Numbered from the stretch's first letter, positions 1 to 9,032 are shown. The stretch: 64,000 bases of DNA from RPQJ01 sp963700045 (GCA_963700045.1 CAVOWK010000014.1:65613-129612), one strand, 5' to 3'. The notes: generated by a model from the sequence alone, not told the origin. Program-made: numbers and translations.

Positions 1-78
1 GTGTACCTCGCGTCCGACGAGTCGCGCTACGTCAACGGCACCGAGATCATGCTCGACAATGCGCTGACGGTGCAGTGA
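1..78 (+). CDS. C-terminal end of a short-chain dehydrogenase (partial)
   Basis: Only the last 25 codons are in the window, in frame from base 1 to the TGA at 76-78. The residues YLASDESRYVNGTEIMLDN match the classic SDR tail (FLASDES..xxGxxxxxDGG), which forms the end of the Rossmann-fold subunit and part of the tetramer interface. It lies just upstream of the operator at 124 and has the same orientation as the next SDR. It is therefore probably the last gene of a preceding catabolic operon. Substrate unknown. Confidence 0.75.
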   Translation: MYLASDESRYVNGTEIMLDNALTVQ

Positions 79-123
79 GGCGTCCGGCTGGCAGTTTTCG
101 CGCCATTGGGCAGGGTCATAAAA

Positions 124-167
124 AAACAGTCATGACTGTTTAATTTTAGTGATTGACTGCCTATAAT
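124..167 (+). promoter_or_regulatory. Operator 1 and promoter of the SDR/Rieske/2-oxoacid dehydrogenase operon
   Basis: Bases 124-141 are a perfect 18-bp palindrome, AAACAGTCATGACTGTTT. A consensus -10 box, TATAAT, lies at 162-167, 20 nt downstream. There is no convincing -35 hexamer at 16-18 nt spacing. With a start point about 7 nt after the -10, the palindrome is centred near -41, the usual position of a class II activator. Its position also rules out an upstream start at 153 for the next gene. Confidence 0.75.
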
Positions 168-221
168 CCGGCTTCGGCCCGGCTCCCGGGCTCCGGCCAC
201 GTGTCCCCCTGGAGGCATCGC

Positions 222-983
222 ATGGATCTGGGTCTGAGAGGAAAAAAGGCAATCGTGACCGGCGCGACCCGTGGCATCGGCCGCGCCATCGTCGAACAGC
301 TGGCAGCCGAAGGCGCTGACATCGGCTTCTGCGCGCGCAACGAGGACGAGATCACCGAGACCACCGCAGCCCTCAAGGCACGGGGCGTCACCGTGATCGG
401 CTCGTCGGTGAACGTGCGCGATGGCGATGCCTACAAGGCCTGGCTCGAACAGACGGCGACCGACCTCGGCGGCTGCGACGTCTTCGTCGCCAACGTCAGC
501 GCCGGCGGCGGCATGGACAGCGAAAAGAACTGGTGGAAGAACTTCGAGATCGACGTCCTGCACACCGTGCGCGGCTGCGAAACCCTGATGCCACACCTGA
601 AGAAGTCCGGACAGGGCTCGGTCGTCGTCATCAGCTCGACCAACGCGATCGAGACCTTCGCCGCCCCCATGGCCTACAACGCCATGAAGGCCGCGCTGAT
701 CACGTATTCGAAGCAGCTCTCGCAGTTCGTCGGCAAGGACAACGTGCGCGTGAACTCGCTCTGCCCCGGCCCGATCTACTTCGAAGGCGGCGCCTGGGAA
801 ATGATCAAGGGCACCAACCAGAAGTTCTACGACTCGACGGTGCGGCAGATTCCGTGCGGCCGCATGGGCACGCCCGACGAAGTCGCGCGCGTCGTCACGT
901 TCCTCGCGAGCCCGGCGTCGAGCCTGATCACCGGCGCCAACGTCGTGGCCGACAACGGCTACACCAAGGGCGTACGGTACTGA
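222..983 (+). CDS. SDR family NAD(P)-dependent oxidoreductase
   Basis: Classical short-chain dehydrogenase of 253 aa, the usual length. The cofactor motif TGATRGIG is at residues 13-20, active-site serines are at 138-139, and Tyr152 and Lys156 form YxxxK. It likely oxidises an alcohol or reduces a ketone on a catabolic intermediate in the cytoplasm. The ATG at 222 is chosen because GGAG lies 7 nt upstream and because the promoter at 124-167 excludes the in-frame start at 153. It is the first gene of a seven-gene operon that runs to 8348. Substrate not recognisable. Confidence 0.9.
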   Translation: MDLGLRGKKAIVTGATRGIGRAIVEQLAAEGADIGFCARNEDEITETTAALKARGVTVIGSSVNVRDGDAYKAWLEQTATDLGGCDVFVANVSAGGGMDSEKNWWKNFEIDVLHTVRGCETLMPHLKKSGQGSVVVISSTNAIETFAAPMAYNAMKAALITYSKQLSQFVGKDNVRVNSLCPGPIYFEGGAWEMIKGTNQKFYDSTVRQIPCGRMGTPDEVARVVTFLASPASSLITGANVVADNGYTKGVRY

Positions 984-993
984 CGCAAGCGCG

Positions 994-1740
994 ATGGCCA
1001 AGGCAGCAATCGACGCGTATTTCGTCTGTGGCGGCAAGTACCACGACATCGACTACGCGCGCCTGCAGCTGCTGGGCCTCCTCGGCGAGCACGAGCGGGT
1101 CCGCACCCGCATCGCAGAAGACTTCTCGGACATCGACGCGATCGAGGCAAGCGACTTCCTGGTCACGTACACGGTCGACATCGTGCCCAGCGAGGCAACG
1201 GCGCAACGCCTCCGCGACTACGTCGCGGGTGGCAAGCGCTGGCTGGCGCTGCACGGCACGAATTCGATCCTGCGCTACGTCAAGGGCCGGGGCTGGGAAG
1301 CGCCGCGCGAAGCGCGCACGTTCATGGCAACGCTCGGCAGCCAGTTCGTCGCGCATCCGCCGATCGAGCCCTACCGCGTCGAAGTCACGCAGCCGTCGCA
1401 TCCGCTGGTGGCGGGCATCGAACCATTCGATGCCAGCGACGAGCTGTACCTGATGGAGTTGCACCCGCCGTTCGAGACGCTGCTGCACACGCGATGGCAC
1501 GGCGAGGCCAGGGGCTTTGCCGAGCGCGACTGGAACAAGGACGAGCCGCGCCCGGTCATGTACCTGAAGAAGGTCGGCGCGGGCGAAGTGCTGTATTTCA
1601 CGCTCGGCCATGCGCGCGGTCATTACGACATGCGGCCGATGATGGACGAGTACCCGACGGTCGAGCGCGGCAGCTGGCCGGTTCCGGCCTTCAACGAACT
1701 GCTGCGGCGCAGCCTGCGCTGGGCCGCCGGCCTGGACTGA
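994..1740 (+). CDS. ThuA-like domain protein
   Basis: Protein of 248 aa with the ThuA / glutamine-amidotransferase-like fold. The features seen are a central GGKRWLALHG turn, a following Gly/Phe-rich stretch and the late Gly-Glu-Val-Leu-Tyr-Phe-Thr-Leu-Gly-His segment (GEVLYFTLGH), typical of ThuA proteins associated with sugar or catabolic loci. There is no signal peptide. It starts 10 nt after the SDR stop and ends 13 nt before the Rieske gene, so it is co-transcribed. ThuA enzymes are poorly characterised, so a role in handling an intermediate of the same pathway is inference from context only. Confidence 0.75.
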   Translation: MAKAAIDAYFVCGGKYHDIDYARLQLLGLLGEHERVRTRIAEDFSDIDAIEASDFLVTYTVDIVPSEATAQRLRDYVAGGKRWLALHGTNSILRYVKGRGWEAPREARTFMATLGSQFVAHPPIEPYRVEVTQPSHPLVAGIEPFDASDELYLMELHPPFETLLHTRWHGEARGFAERDWNKDEPRPVMYLKKVGAGEVLYFTLGHARGHYDMRPMMDEYPTVERGSWPVPAFNELLRRSLRWAAGLD

Positions 1741-1753
1741 GCGGAGGCTCGCC

Positions 1754-3121
1754 ATGAGTTCTAACCCCAGGGACGACGCACTGCGCGAGGCTTCGCGCAC
1801 GCCCGCTTACCGCAAGGTGAAGCGTGTCGCGCCCGAGCAGAGTCCGGTGACGCCCGCAGGCAAAGAGCCGGACCCGGACCTGGGCCACGAACTGATTCGC
1901 AAGGAACGGTATACGTCGGCCGAGTTCATGCAGCTCGAGTGGGAGCGCATCTGGAAGAAAGTCTGGCTGCTCGGCGCCATGGAATCCGACCTGCGCGAAC
2001 CTGGCGACTTCGTCGCGACCGAAATCGGCCGCGAGTCGGTGTTGATCGTGCGGCAGGCAGATGGCGGCGTGCGCGCTTTCTACAACGTCTGCCTGCATCG
2101 CGGCAACCGCCTGCGCCCGACGGGCGCAGGCAGCGCCGACTCGTTCAAGTGCCAGTACCACCACTGGGAATATGCGCTCGACGGCTCGTTCAAGCGCATC
2201 CCCGATCTCGACACCTTCCCGCAGGGCGCCCCGCCCTGCCGCGGCCTCAAGCAACTGCCTTGTGCCGCCTGGGGCGGTTTCGTCTGGTTCAGCCTCGATC
2301 CGGACGTCGGACCGCTGGAAGACTTCCTCGATCCGGTGCACAGGCACCTCGACCCGTACAACTTTCCGCAGATGGCGCTGACGCGCGACATTACCGTGGA
2401 GTGGAACTGCAACTGGAAGGCCTCGGTCGACGCGTTCAACGAGAGTTACCACGTGCAGGGGATCCATCCGCAACTCATGTGGTACCTGCACGACCTCGAC
2501 ATCCAGATCGACTGCTTCGAGCGGCACAACCGCTACCTGATCCCGTTCGCCACGTGGAGCCCGCGCGTGCGTCGCCCGCCGGCGATCCCTGACCCGATCA
2601 AGGTGATCATGAAGACAGCGGGCATGGACCCGGCCGACTACGACGAGCCTTACGAGAACATCCGTCGCGACGTGCAGCAGTGGAAGCGCAAGCATGGGCC
2701 GGCGCAGGGCAAGGATTACTCCCGGCTCAACGACGACCAGCTCACCGACGACTACCACTACCTGATCTTCCCGAACGTCACGCTCAACGTGCACGCGGAC
2801 GATCTGATGCTGTTCCGGCAACGGCCGCATCCGACCGATCCGGACCGCATGTTCTACGACATCTGGACGTTCGAACTCGTGCCCGAGGGCCACGAGTGGC
2901 CGGCGCGGCCGAAGCACCAGCACTTCAAGCACGGCGAAAAGTCGATCGGGCTCGTGCTCGACCAGGATGCGGCCAACCTCCCCGGCGTGCAGGCGGGCAT
3001 GCATTCCGCGGCATTTGCAGGCCTGTGGATCGGCGCGCAGGAACTGCGCATCCGGCACTTCCACAAGGTCATCGACGATTACGTGTACGGGCCGGGCGGC
3101 AAGCCTCCCGGCGCTGTCTGA
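1754..3121 (+). CDS. Rieske non-heme iron oxygenase, alpha subunit (1)
   Basis: Oxygenase component of 455 aa. The Rieske [2Fe-2S] ligands are C113-x-H115 and C133-x2-H136. The mononuclear iron motif follows in DAFNESYHVQGIH, with H233 and H238, and a likely Asp ligand lies in the late VLDQD segment. It would hydroxylate or O-demethylate an aromatic or alicyclic substrate with electrons from a ferredoxin. GGAGG precedes the ATG. It is the third gene of the operator-1 operon. It resembles the oxygenase at 23837 in length and layout (the EFM..EW...VWLL start) more than the one at 14512. No beta subunit is adjacent, so a homo-oligomeric alpha-type enzyme is likely. Confidence 0.93.
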   Translation: MSSNPRDDALREASRTPAYRKVKRVAPEQSPVTPAGKEPDPDLGHELIRKERYTSAEFMQLEWERIWKKVWLLGAMESDLREPGDFVATEIGRESVLIVRQADGGVRAFYNVCLHRGNRLRPTGAGSADSFKCQYHHWEYALDGSFKRIPDLDTFPQGAPPCRGLKQLPCAAWGGFVWFSLDPDVGPLEDFLDPVHRHLDPYNFPQMALTRDITVEWNCNWKASVDAFNESYHVQGIHPQLMWYLHDLDIQIDCFERHNRYLIPFATWSPRVRRPPAIPDPIKVIMKTAGMDPADYDEPYENIRRDVQQWKRKHGPAQGKDYSRLNDDQLTDDYHYLIFPNVTLNVHADDLMLFRQRPHPTDPDRMFYDIWTFELVPEGHEWPARPKHQHFKHGEKSIGLVLDQDAANLPGVQAGMHSAAFAGLWIGAQELRIRHFHKVIDDYVYGPGGKPPGAV

Positions 3122-3155
3122 ACCCCACGCCCCAGCGCAAGACCAGCGAGGCGAC

Positions 3156-4130
3156 ATGACATCACCACTTTCGGCGGAGCGCCTGCAGCGCGCCTACCGC
3201 CAGATGAAGACGATCCGTGAATTCGAGGAGCGACTGCACGTGGAAATCGCCACGGGCGAGATTCCCGGCTTCACGCACCTTTACGCGGGCCAGGAGGCGG
3301 TCGCGGTAGGCGTGTGCGAGCACCTCGACGACGCCGACTACATCGTCAGCACGCATCGCGGCCATGGACACTGCATCGCCAAGGGTTGCGACGTGCAGGG
3401 CATGATGCTCGAGATCTACGGCCGGGCCGATGGCCTCTGCAAAGGCAAGGGCGGCTCGATGCACATCGCCGACGTCACCAAGGGCATGCTCGGCGCCAAC
3501 GCCATCGTCGGTGGCGGCCCCCCGCTCGCGGTGGGCGCGGCCATCGCCTGCCGCAATCGCGGCAACCAGCGTGTCAGCATCGCCTTCGGCGGCGACGGCA
3601 GCTGCAACCAGGGCACTGTGTTCGAGGCCATGAACATGGCCGTCGTGCTGAAGGTGCCGGCGATCTTCGTGATCGAGGACAACGGGTACAGCGAGCACAC
3701 GGGCAAGGACTACGCCGTGGGCTCGAAGGACATCGCCGGCCGCGCACGCGGCTTCGGCATGCCCGCCGAGCGCTGCGATGGTTCCGACTTCTTCGCGGTG
3801 TATGAAGCGGCTGGCCGGCTCATCGAGAACGCGCGCCGCGGTGCAGGCCCCTCCACGCTCGAGGCGACGATCACGCGCTTCTACGGGCACTTCGAAGGCG
3901 ACCCGCAGTTGTATCGCGCGAAGGACGAAGTGAAGCATCAGCGCGAGACGATGGATTGCCTGAAGAATTTCCGCGCGCGAGTCACGGCCGAAGGCTGGTT
4001 GTCGGCCGCCACGCTCGACGCCATCGACGAGCAGGTGCTGACGGTGATCGAGGCTGCCGTTGCGGCAGCGAAGTCGTCGCCTCCGCCCGCCGAGTCCGAA
4101 GTCGAAACCGACGTCTACATCTCCTACTGA
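3156..4130 (+). CDS. TPP-dependent 2-oxoacid (pyruvate/acetoin-type) dehydrogenase E1 alpha
   Basis: Protein of 324 aa. The thiamine-diphosphate motif runs from GDG at 146-148 to the Asn at 176 (EDNGYSE), and the conserved RGHGH loop is at 68-72. It decarboxylates a 2-oxo acid or acetoin-like compound together with E1 beta. The short single-alpha format resembles acetoin dehydrogenase AcoA and the bacterial PDH-alpha group more than AceE. The start is taken at the ATG at 3156, 34 nt after the oxygenase stop. E1 beta follows at 4142 and E2 at 5149; no lipoamide dehydrogenase (E3) is in the window. The substrate cannot be told from sequence. Confidence 0.9.
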   Translation: MTSPLSAERLQRAYRQMKTIREFEERLHVEIATGEIPGFTHLYAGQEAVAVGVCEHLDDADYIVSTHRGHGHCIAKGCDVQGMMLEIYGRADGLCKGKGGSMHIADVTKGMLGANAIVGGGPPLAVGAAIACRNRGNQRVSIAFGGDGSCNQGTVFEAMNMAVVLKVPAIFVIEDNGYSEHTGKDYAVGSKDIAGRARGFGMPAERCDGSDFFAVYEAAGRLIENARRGAGPSTLEATITRFYGHFEGDPQLYRAKDEVKHQRETMDCLKNFRARVTAEGWLSAATLDAIDEQVLTVIEAAVAAAKSSPPPAESEVETDVYISY

Positions 4131-4141
4131 GCCGACGCGCC

Positions 4142-5152
4142 ATGCCACAGAAATCATTCCGCGACGCGCTCAACGAAGCGCTGCACCTCGAGATGGAACG
4201 CGACGGCTCGATCATCGTCCTCGGCGAGGACGTCTCGGGCGGCGCCGGCGGCACGTCCGGCCAGCGCGAAGCGTCCGGCGGCATCTTCGGCGTCACCAAG
4301 GGCCTGTTGCCGAAATTCGGCGCCGACCGCGTGATCGACACGCCGATCTCGGAGTCGGCGATCATCGGCGCCGCCGGCGGCGCAGCACTCGCTGGCCTGC
4401 GTCCGGTGGCCGAACTGATGTTCGCCGACTTCGTCGGCGTCAGCATGGACCAGATCTTCAACCAGATGGCCAAGTTCCGCTACATGTTCGGCGGCAAGAC
4501 GCGCTGCCCCGCCGTCGTGCGGCTCGCCATGGGGGCCGGCATGAACATGGGCGCGCAGCACTCGCAGTCGATCTACGCACTGCTCACCGCCGTGCCGGGA
4601 CTCAAGGTCGTCGTGCCATCGAATGCGTATGACGCCAAGGGCCTGCTGATCCAGGCGATCCGCGACGACGACCCGGTCATGTTCTTCGAGCACAAGGCGC
4701 TCTACCCCCGCAAGGGCGAAGTGCCCGACGGTGCGTACACGATCCCGTTCGGCGAGGCGAACCTGTTGCGCGAAGGCGAGCACGTCACGGTGGTCGCGAT
4801 CGGCCGCATGGTCGTCTTCGCCGAGAAGGTGGTCGACTCGCTGGCGAAGGAAGGCATCACCTGCGACCTGATCGATCCGCGCACGACGTCGCCGCTCGAC
4901 GAGGAGACGATCCTCGAGAGCGTCGAGAACACGGGCCGCCTCGTGGTGGTGGACGAATCGAATCCTCGCTGCAGCGTTGCGGCAGACATCTGCGCCATCG
5001 TCGCGGAGAAGGGCTTCCATTCGCTCAAGGCTGCGCCGCGCGCGGTGACGGCGCCCCACTGCCCCGTGCCTTTCGCCCGTGAACTCGAGCGCGCCTACGT
5101 GCCGGGTCCGACGAAGATCGAAGCCGCCATCCGCGAGGTGATGAAGGGATGA
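4142..5152 (+). CDS. 2-oxoacid dehydrogenase E1 beta
   Basis: Protein of 336 aa with the transketolase-type pyrimidine-binding domain (GEDVSGGAGG near 25-35) and a C-terminal transketolase domain (IDPRTTSPLDEETI). It pairs with the alpha subunit to build the E1 heterotetramer and is the part that typically contacts E2. The ATG at 4142 is the first start after the alpha stop at 4130, 11 nt away. Its stop overlaps the E2 start (ATGA at 5149-5152), which implies coupled translation and a stoichiometric complex. Confidence 0.92.
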   Translation: MPQKSFRDALNEALHLEMERDGSIIVLGEDVSGGAGGTSGQREASGGIFGVTKGLLPKFGADRVIDTPISESAIIGAAGGAALAGLRPVAELMFADFVGVSMDQIFNQMAKFRYMFGGKTRCPAVVRLAMGAGMNMGAQHSQSIYALLTAVPGLKVVVPSNAYDAKGLLIQAIRDDDPVMFFEHKALYPRKGEVPDGAYTIPFGEANLLREGEHVTVVAIGRMVVFAEKVVDSLAKEGITCDLIDPRTTSPLDEETILESVENTGRLVVVDESNPRCSVAADICAIVAEKGFHSLKAAPRAVTAPHCPVPFARELERAYVPGPTKIEAAIREVMKG

Positions 5153-6408
5153 GCACCGATCGCATCCGTCCGGTCACGATGCCCAAGTGGGGCATCGAGA
5201 TGCAGGAAGGCACCGTCACCGCCTGGAACGTCGAACTCGGTCGCCACGTCGACAAAGGCGATGCCTTGCTCGACGTCGAGACCGAGAAAATCGTGAACTC
5301 GGTCGAGAGCCCTGCGAGTGGCACACTGCGCCGCATACTCGCACCGATGCACGACACGTTGCCGGTTGGCGCGCTGATTGCCGTCCTCTCGGATCCGGAC
5401 GTTGCCGAGGCCGAAATCGATGCGTTCGTGCGCGACTTCAAGCCGTTCGATGCATCGTTCGCCGAAGGCTCGCCTGTGGCAGTGACGACACCCACTGCGC
5501 CTGCTGCTCCCGCCACTTCTGCCGTGGAAGCAACGACCGATGGCGGCGGCGAAGGCGAGGCGCGCGTCAGCCCGATCGCAAAGCGCCTGGCCGAGAAACT
5601 CGGCATCGACCTCTCGCGGGTCACGGGCACGGGCCGCAACGGCCGCATTTCCAAGGAAGACGTCGAGGCCTACGCAGCAAGCCTGCCGCAGGCAGGCAGT
5701 TCCGCCGTCGCTCCCGCTGCGGCTGCTGGCACCGCGCAGCCGGCCCGACGCGAGAAGCTGACCTCGATGCGCTCGACCATCGCCCGCCGGCTCTCCGAGT
5801 CGAAGCGCGACATCCCGCATTACCGGCTCGTAGCCGACCTCGACATGGACGCGCTCGCTGGCCGGCGCGCCAGCCTCGTCGCAAGCGGCCTGCGCATCTC
5901 CATCAACGATCTGCTGTTGCACGCGATCGCGACGGCCCTGCAGCAGCACCCGCGCCTGAACGCGCAGTTTGCAGGCGAAGAACTGCTCCAGTACGACCAG
6001 GTGGATCTCGCCGTGGCGGTTGCAACACCCGGCGGCCTCGTGACGCCGATCGTGCGCGATGCGGCGAACCAGTCCGTGCAGCAGATCGCAGCAGCCGTGC
6101 GCGATCTCGCCGAACGTGCCCGCGCAGGCAAGCTCGCTCGTGAGGAGATCACAGGCGGCACGTTCACGGTCTCGAGCCTCGGCATGTTCGGCGTGCGTCA
6201 GTTCGACGCCATCATCAATCCGCCGCAGGTCGCGATCCTGGCCATCGGGGCGATGCAGGAGCGCCCCGTAGTGCGCAATGGCGCGCTCGCCGTCGGTCAC
6301 CAGGTCACCGTCTCGCTGTCGAGCGATCACCGTGTCGTCGACGGCGCGGACGCAGCAGGTTTCCTCGCCACACTCAGTGAATTCGTCGCCAACGTCGCCG
6401 GAGAATGA
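5149..6408 (+). CDS. 2-oxoacid dehydrogenase E2, dihydrolipoamide acyltransferase
   Basis: Protein of 419 aa with the three E2 parts in order: one lipoyl domain (1-80) with the lipoyl lysine K47 in ETEKIVN; an Ala/Thr/Pro-rich linker (110-130); a peripheral subunit-binding domain (about 140-175, SPIAKRLAEKLGIDL); and an acyltransferase domain ending in SSDHRVVDG, with His394 and Asp398. It moves the acyl group made by E1 onto CoA. It overlaps both neighbours by 4 nt. E3 must come from elsewhere in the genome. Confidence 0.95.
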   Translation: MSTDRIRPVTMPKWGIEMQEGTVTAWNVELGRHVDKGDALLDVETEKIVNSVESPASGTLRRILAPMHDTLPVGALIAVLSDPDVAEAEIDAFVRDFKPFDASFAEGSPVAVTTPTAPAAPATSAVEATTDGGGEGEARVSPIAKRLAEKLGIDLSRVTGTGRNGRISKEDVEAYAASLPQAGSSAVAPAAAAGTAQPARREKLTSMRSTIARRLSESKRDIPHYRLVADLDMDALAGRRASLVASGLRISINDLLLHAIATALQQHPRLNAQFAGEELLQYDQVDLAVAVATPGGLVTPIVRDAANQSVQQIAAAVRDLAERARAGKLAREEITGGTFTVSSLGMFGVRQFDAIINPPQVAILAIGAMQERPVVRNGALAVGHQVTVSLSSDHRVVDGADAAGFLATLSEFVANVAGE

Positions 6409-8348
6409 ACACGATGCTCAAGCGCACGCTGCCTGTCATTGCACTGTTCGCGCTGACTCTGGGTGCTGCCTCGCAAGCTGCCACCACCGGCACCGCAACG
6501 ACCCCTGCGGACGCGCCAAAGGCTGGGGCCGGCGACAACGCGCCGCGCTTCGACAATAGAGCCACCGCAGCAGAGCATCCCGGCGAGCCCCTGTTCAGGC
6601 AGTACTGCGCCGCGTGCCACCTGGGCCAGGTCGCCAAGGCGCCGCACCTGATGTTCCTGCAGATGATGGCGCCCGATGCGATCTACGCTGCGCTCGACGT
6701 CGGCATCATGCGCAGCCACGCCGAGAAACTGTCTCAGGAACAGAAGCAACAGGTCGCCACGTACCTGGGCGGCGATCATCCGCTGTCGACGCTGCGCGCG
6801 CCGCAGTGCACGGGTGACGCTGCGAAGTTCGATACATCACGCAAGCCGACGGCGTCAGGCTGGGGGCTCACGCCCGAGAACACCCGGCACATCCGCGCCG
6901 ACGACGCGCAGATCACGGCTGCCGACCTGCCGCGACTCGAGCTGAAATGGGCGTTCGCGTTCCCGAACGCGCAACGCGCCCGTTCGCAACCCGCCGTCGC
7001 GTACGGTGCGGTCTATGTAGGCAGCCAGGATGGCACCGTGTACGCGCTCGACGAAGAGACCGGCTGCGTCCGCTGGACATTCCGCGCCCCGGCGGAAGTG
7101 CGCACGGCCGTCATCGTCGAGTCGCCCGCCGCTGCTGGCAAGCACGCGGGCTCACCGCTCGTGTTCTTCGGTGACCTGCTGGCCCGCGTGTATGCCGTGG
7201 ATGCGTTCACCGGCCAGCTGCGCTGGTCGTACAAAGCCGACGATCACCCGAACGCGACGATCACGGGCGCGCCCTCGCTGCACGACGGCACGCTGTACGT
7301 GCCGGTGTCTTCGCTCGAAGTCACGTCTGCCGCAGACCCGGCCTACGAGTGCTGCACCTTCCGCGGTGCCGTGCTGGCGCTCGACGCCTACAGCGGCACG
7401 AGTCGCTGGAAGGCATTCACGATCCCGACCGCGCCGCGGGAAGTCGGCCGCACGCGTGTCGGCACCCGCATCCTCGCGCCGTCGGGCGCGCCGGTCTGGA
7501 ACTCGCCGGCGATCGACGCGCAGCGCGGCGTGCTGTACGTCGGCACTGGCGAGAACTATTCGTCGCCGGCCAACGACACCAGCGACGCCTTGATTGCGTT
7601 CCGCCTCAAGGACGGCGCAATGGTCTGGCACGCGCAGAAAACGGCCAACGATGCCTGGAACGTCGCCTGCATGTTGCCGGACAACCCCAACTGCCCCAGG
7701 GAGGACGGTCCCGACGTCGACTTCGGCGCCAGCACCATCGTGCTGCGCGACGCGAAGCGCGGTGACCTGCTGCTGGCGGGCCAGAAATCCGGGTGGGTTT
7801 ACGGCGTGAACCCGGACGCGCGAGGCAAGATCGTCTGGAGCAGCAAGGTCGGGCGCGGTGGCATCCAGGGCGGCGTGCACTTCGGCATGGCCACCGACGG
7901 CGAGCGGCTGTTCGTGCCGATCTCGGACATGCAGGACGAGCACGACGGCCGCAAGCACGATGCACCCTCGCGCGCCGGCGTCTACGCGCTCGACCCACGC
8001 ACCGGCAAGGAACTGTGGGCCGCTCCGGCCGACGACACCTGCGCCGGACGCCAGTTCTGCGACCCGGGCATTTCCGCGACCGTCACGTCGATCCCCGGCG
8101 CCGTGCTCGCCGGCCACATGGACGGACGCCTGCGGGCGTATGACGCCGCGACCGGCAAGGTCGTCTGGGAAGTCGACACGACGCAGGAATGGAAGACCGT
8201 GTCGGGTGAGGTCGCACGCGGCGGTTCGTTCGGCGGCGGTGCGGGCCCGGTGGTCGCGCACGGCAAGCTGTTCGCGGCGTCGGGCTACGGGCTGTACTTC
8301 CACATGCCCGGCAACGTCCTCCTGGTCTTCGCTCCGCGCGCCCAGTGA
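6405..8348 (+). CDS. Periplasmic quinohemoprotein (PQQ-type beta-propeller with N-terminal cytochrome c), PVA-dehydrogenase-like
   Basis: Protein of 647 aa. A Sec signal peptide (1 to about 26) is followed by a small cytochrome c domain with C68-A-A-C71-H72, then a beta-propeller with repeated GxVYALDxxTGxxxW blades. This order, heme first and propeller second, is that of polyvinyl-alcohol dehydrogenase-type enzymes rather than methanol- or ethanol-dehydrogenase quinohemoproteins, where heme is C-terminal. It probably oxidises an alcohol in the periplasm and passes electrons to a c-type cytochrome. It overlaps the E2 stop by 4 nt, so it is the last gene of the operon although it works in another compartment. 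PQQ binding is inferred from the family. Confidence 0.85.
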   Translation: MNTMLKRTLPVIALFALTLGAASQAATTGTATTPADAPKAGAGDNAPRFDNRATAAEHPGEPLFRQYCAACHLGQVAKAPHLMFLQMMAPDAIYAALDVGIMRSHAEKLSQEQKQQVATYLGGDHPLSTLRAPQCTGDAAKFDTSRKPTASGWGLTPENTRHIRADDAQITAADLPRLELKWAFAFPNAQRARSQPAVAYGAVYVGSQDGTVYALDEETGCVRWTFRAPAEVRTAVIVESPAAAGKHAGSPLVFFGDLLARVYAVDAFTGQLRWSYKADDHPNATITGAPSLHDGTLYVPVSSLEVTSAADPAYECCTFRGAVLALDAYSGTSRWKAFTIPTAPREVGRTRVGTRILAPSGAPVWNSPAIDAQRGVLYVGTGENYSSPANDTSDALIAFRLKDGAMVWHAQKTANDAWNVACMLPDNPNCPREDGPDVDFGASTIVLRDAKRGDLLLAGQKSGWVYGVNPDARGKIVWSSKVGRGGIQGGVHFGMATDGERLFVPISDMQDEHDGRKHDAPSRAGVYALDPRTGKELWAAPADDTCAGRQFCDPGISATVTSIPGAVLAGHMDGRLRAYDAATGKVVWEVDTTQEWKTVSGEVARGGSFGGGAGPVVAHGKLFAASGYGLYFHMPGNVLLVFAPRAQ

Positions 8349-8375
8349 ACCGGGGCGCGCGACGCGCTCACTCGC

Positions 8376-8666
8376 TCAGGCGACGTAGTCGAAGAACTTG
8401 AGGTCCATGTCGCCGGAGACGGTCGCCAGGATCGGCGGCACCAGGCGATCGTGGAACGCCGTGGTCTGGTGCAGCTGGAACGCTGCGTCGTCGGTGAAGC
8501 GCCCGTAGACCACGTACGTGTCCGGGTTGTCGCGCGAACGGATGATGTCGTAGACCTTGGTGTCCGGTTCGCTGGCGTGCGTGAGCTGCGACAGCTCGGC
8601 CTGCAGCCGCTCGAACTCGGCCTCGTGGCCCGGTTTGATCTTGAGCGTGGCGATGAAGACGGTCAT
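8376..8666 (-). CDS. Antibiotic-biosynthesis-monooxygenase (ABM) domain protein 1
   Basis: A 96-aa single ABM-fold domain (ferredoxin-like dimeric barrel): an opening beta strand with IKPGHEAEF, then Asp-rich turns and YVVYGRFTDDAAFQLHQ. Small ABM proteins act as cofactor-free monooxygenases, isomerases or stress proteins. It is second in a leftward pair with the paralogue at 8706, 39 nt downstream of that gene's stop. Its 3' end converges on the quinohemoprotein. Likely controlled with the pair from the 9060 operator. Confidence 0.82.
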   Translation of the reverse strand: MTVFIATLKIKPGHEAEFERLQAELSQLTHASEPDTKVYDIIRSRDNPDTYVVYGRFTDDAAFQLHQTTAFHDRLVPPILATVSGDMDLKFFDYVA

Positions 8667-8705
8667 GGGTGCTCGAACCTCGTCGAAGCGGACAGTTGGA
8701 CGGCG

Positions 8706-9002
8706 TCAGGCCTGGAACGGATCCAGGTACTCGCGCTCCCACGTCCCGTCGAGGCAATCGACGATGCGGGGACCGATGGCCGCGAGCGCGGCGGAGTTCA
8801 TGTGCGCGTGCTCGGCCTCTTCCGACGGGAAGGATTCAAGCACCGCGTAGCGGCGCGGTTCACGCAGCTTGAAGAACTCGTAATAGATGACGTCGGGCTC
8901 GTGAGCCTGCACCTGGGCGGTGAGTTCGTTGCAGGCGTCGACGAAATCCTGTTCCCGCCCGGGCTTGATCGTCATGCGGGAAATGAACGTAATCCGCGAC
9001 AT
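8706..9002 (-). CDS. ABM domain protein 2
   Basis: A 98-aa ABM-domain protein with the same layout as its neighbour (IKPGREQDF near residue 12, then RRYAVLESFPSEEAEHAHM). The pair looks like a tandem duplication with clear divergence, or a heterodimer. A strong Shine-Dalgarno, GGGGGAG, lies just before the ATG at 9002. It is divergent from the Rieske ferredoxin, with the shared palindrome at 9060 between them. Function unknown; turnover of a quinone or enol intermediate is plausible but unproven. Confidence 0.82.
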   Translation of the reverse strand: MSRITFISRMTIKPGREQDFVDACNELTAQVQAHEPDVIYYEFFKLREPRRYAVLESFPSEEAEHAHMNSAALAAIGPRIVDCLDGTWEREYLDPFQA

Positions 9003-9032
9003 CGGCTCCCCCCTGTGTGGCGTCTGCGCAGG

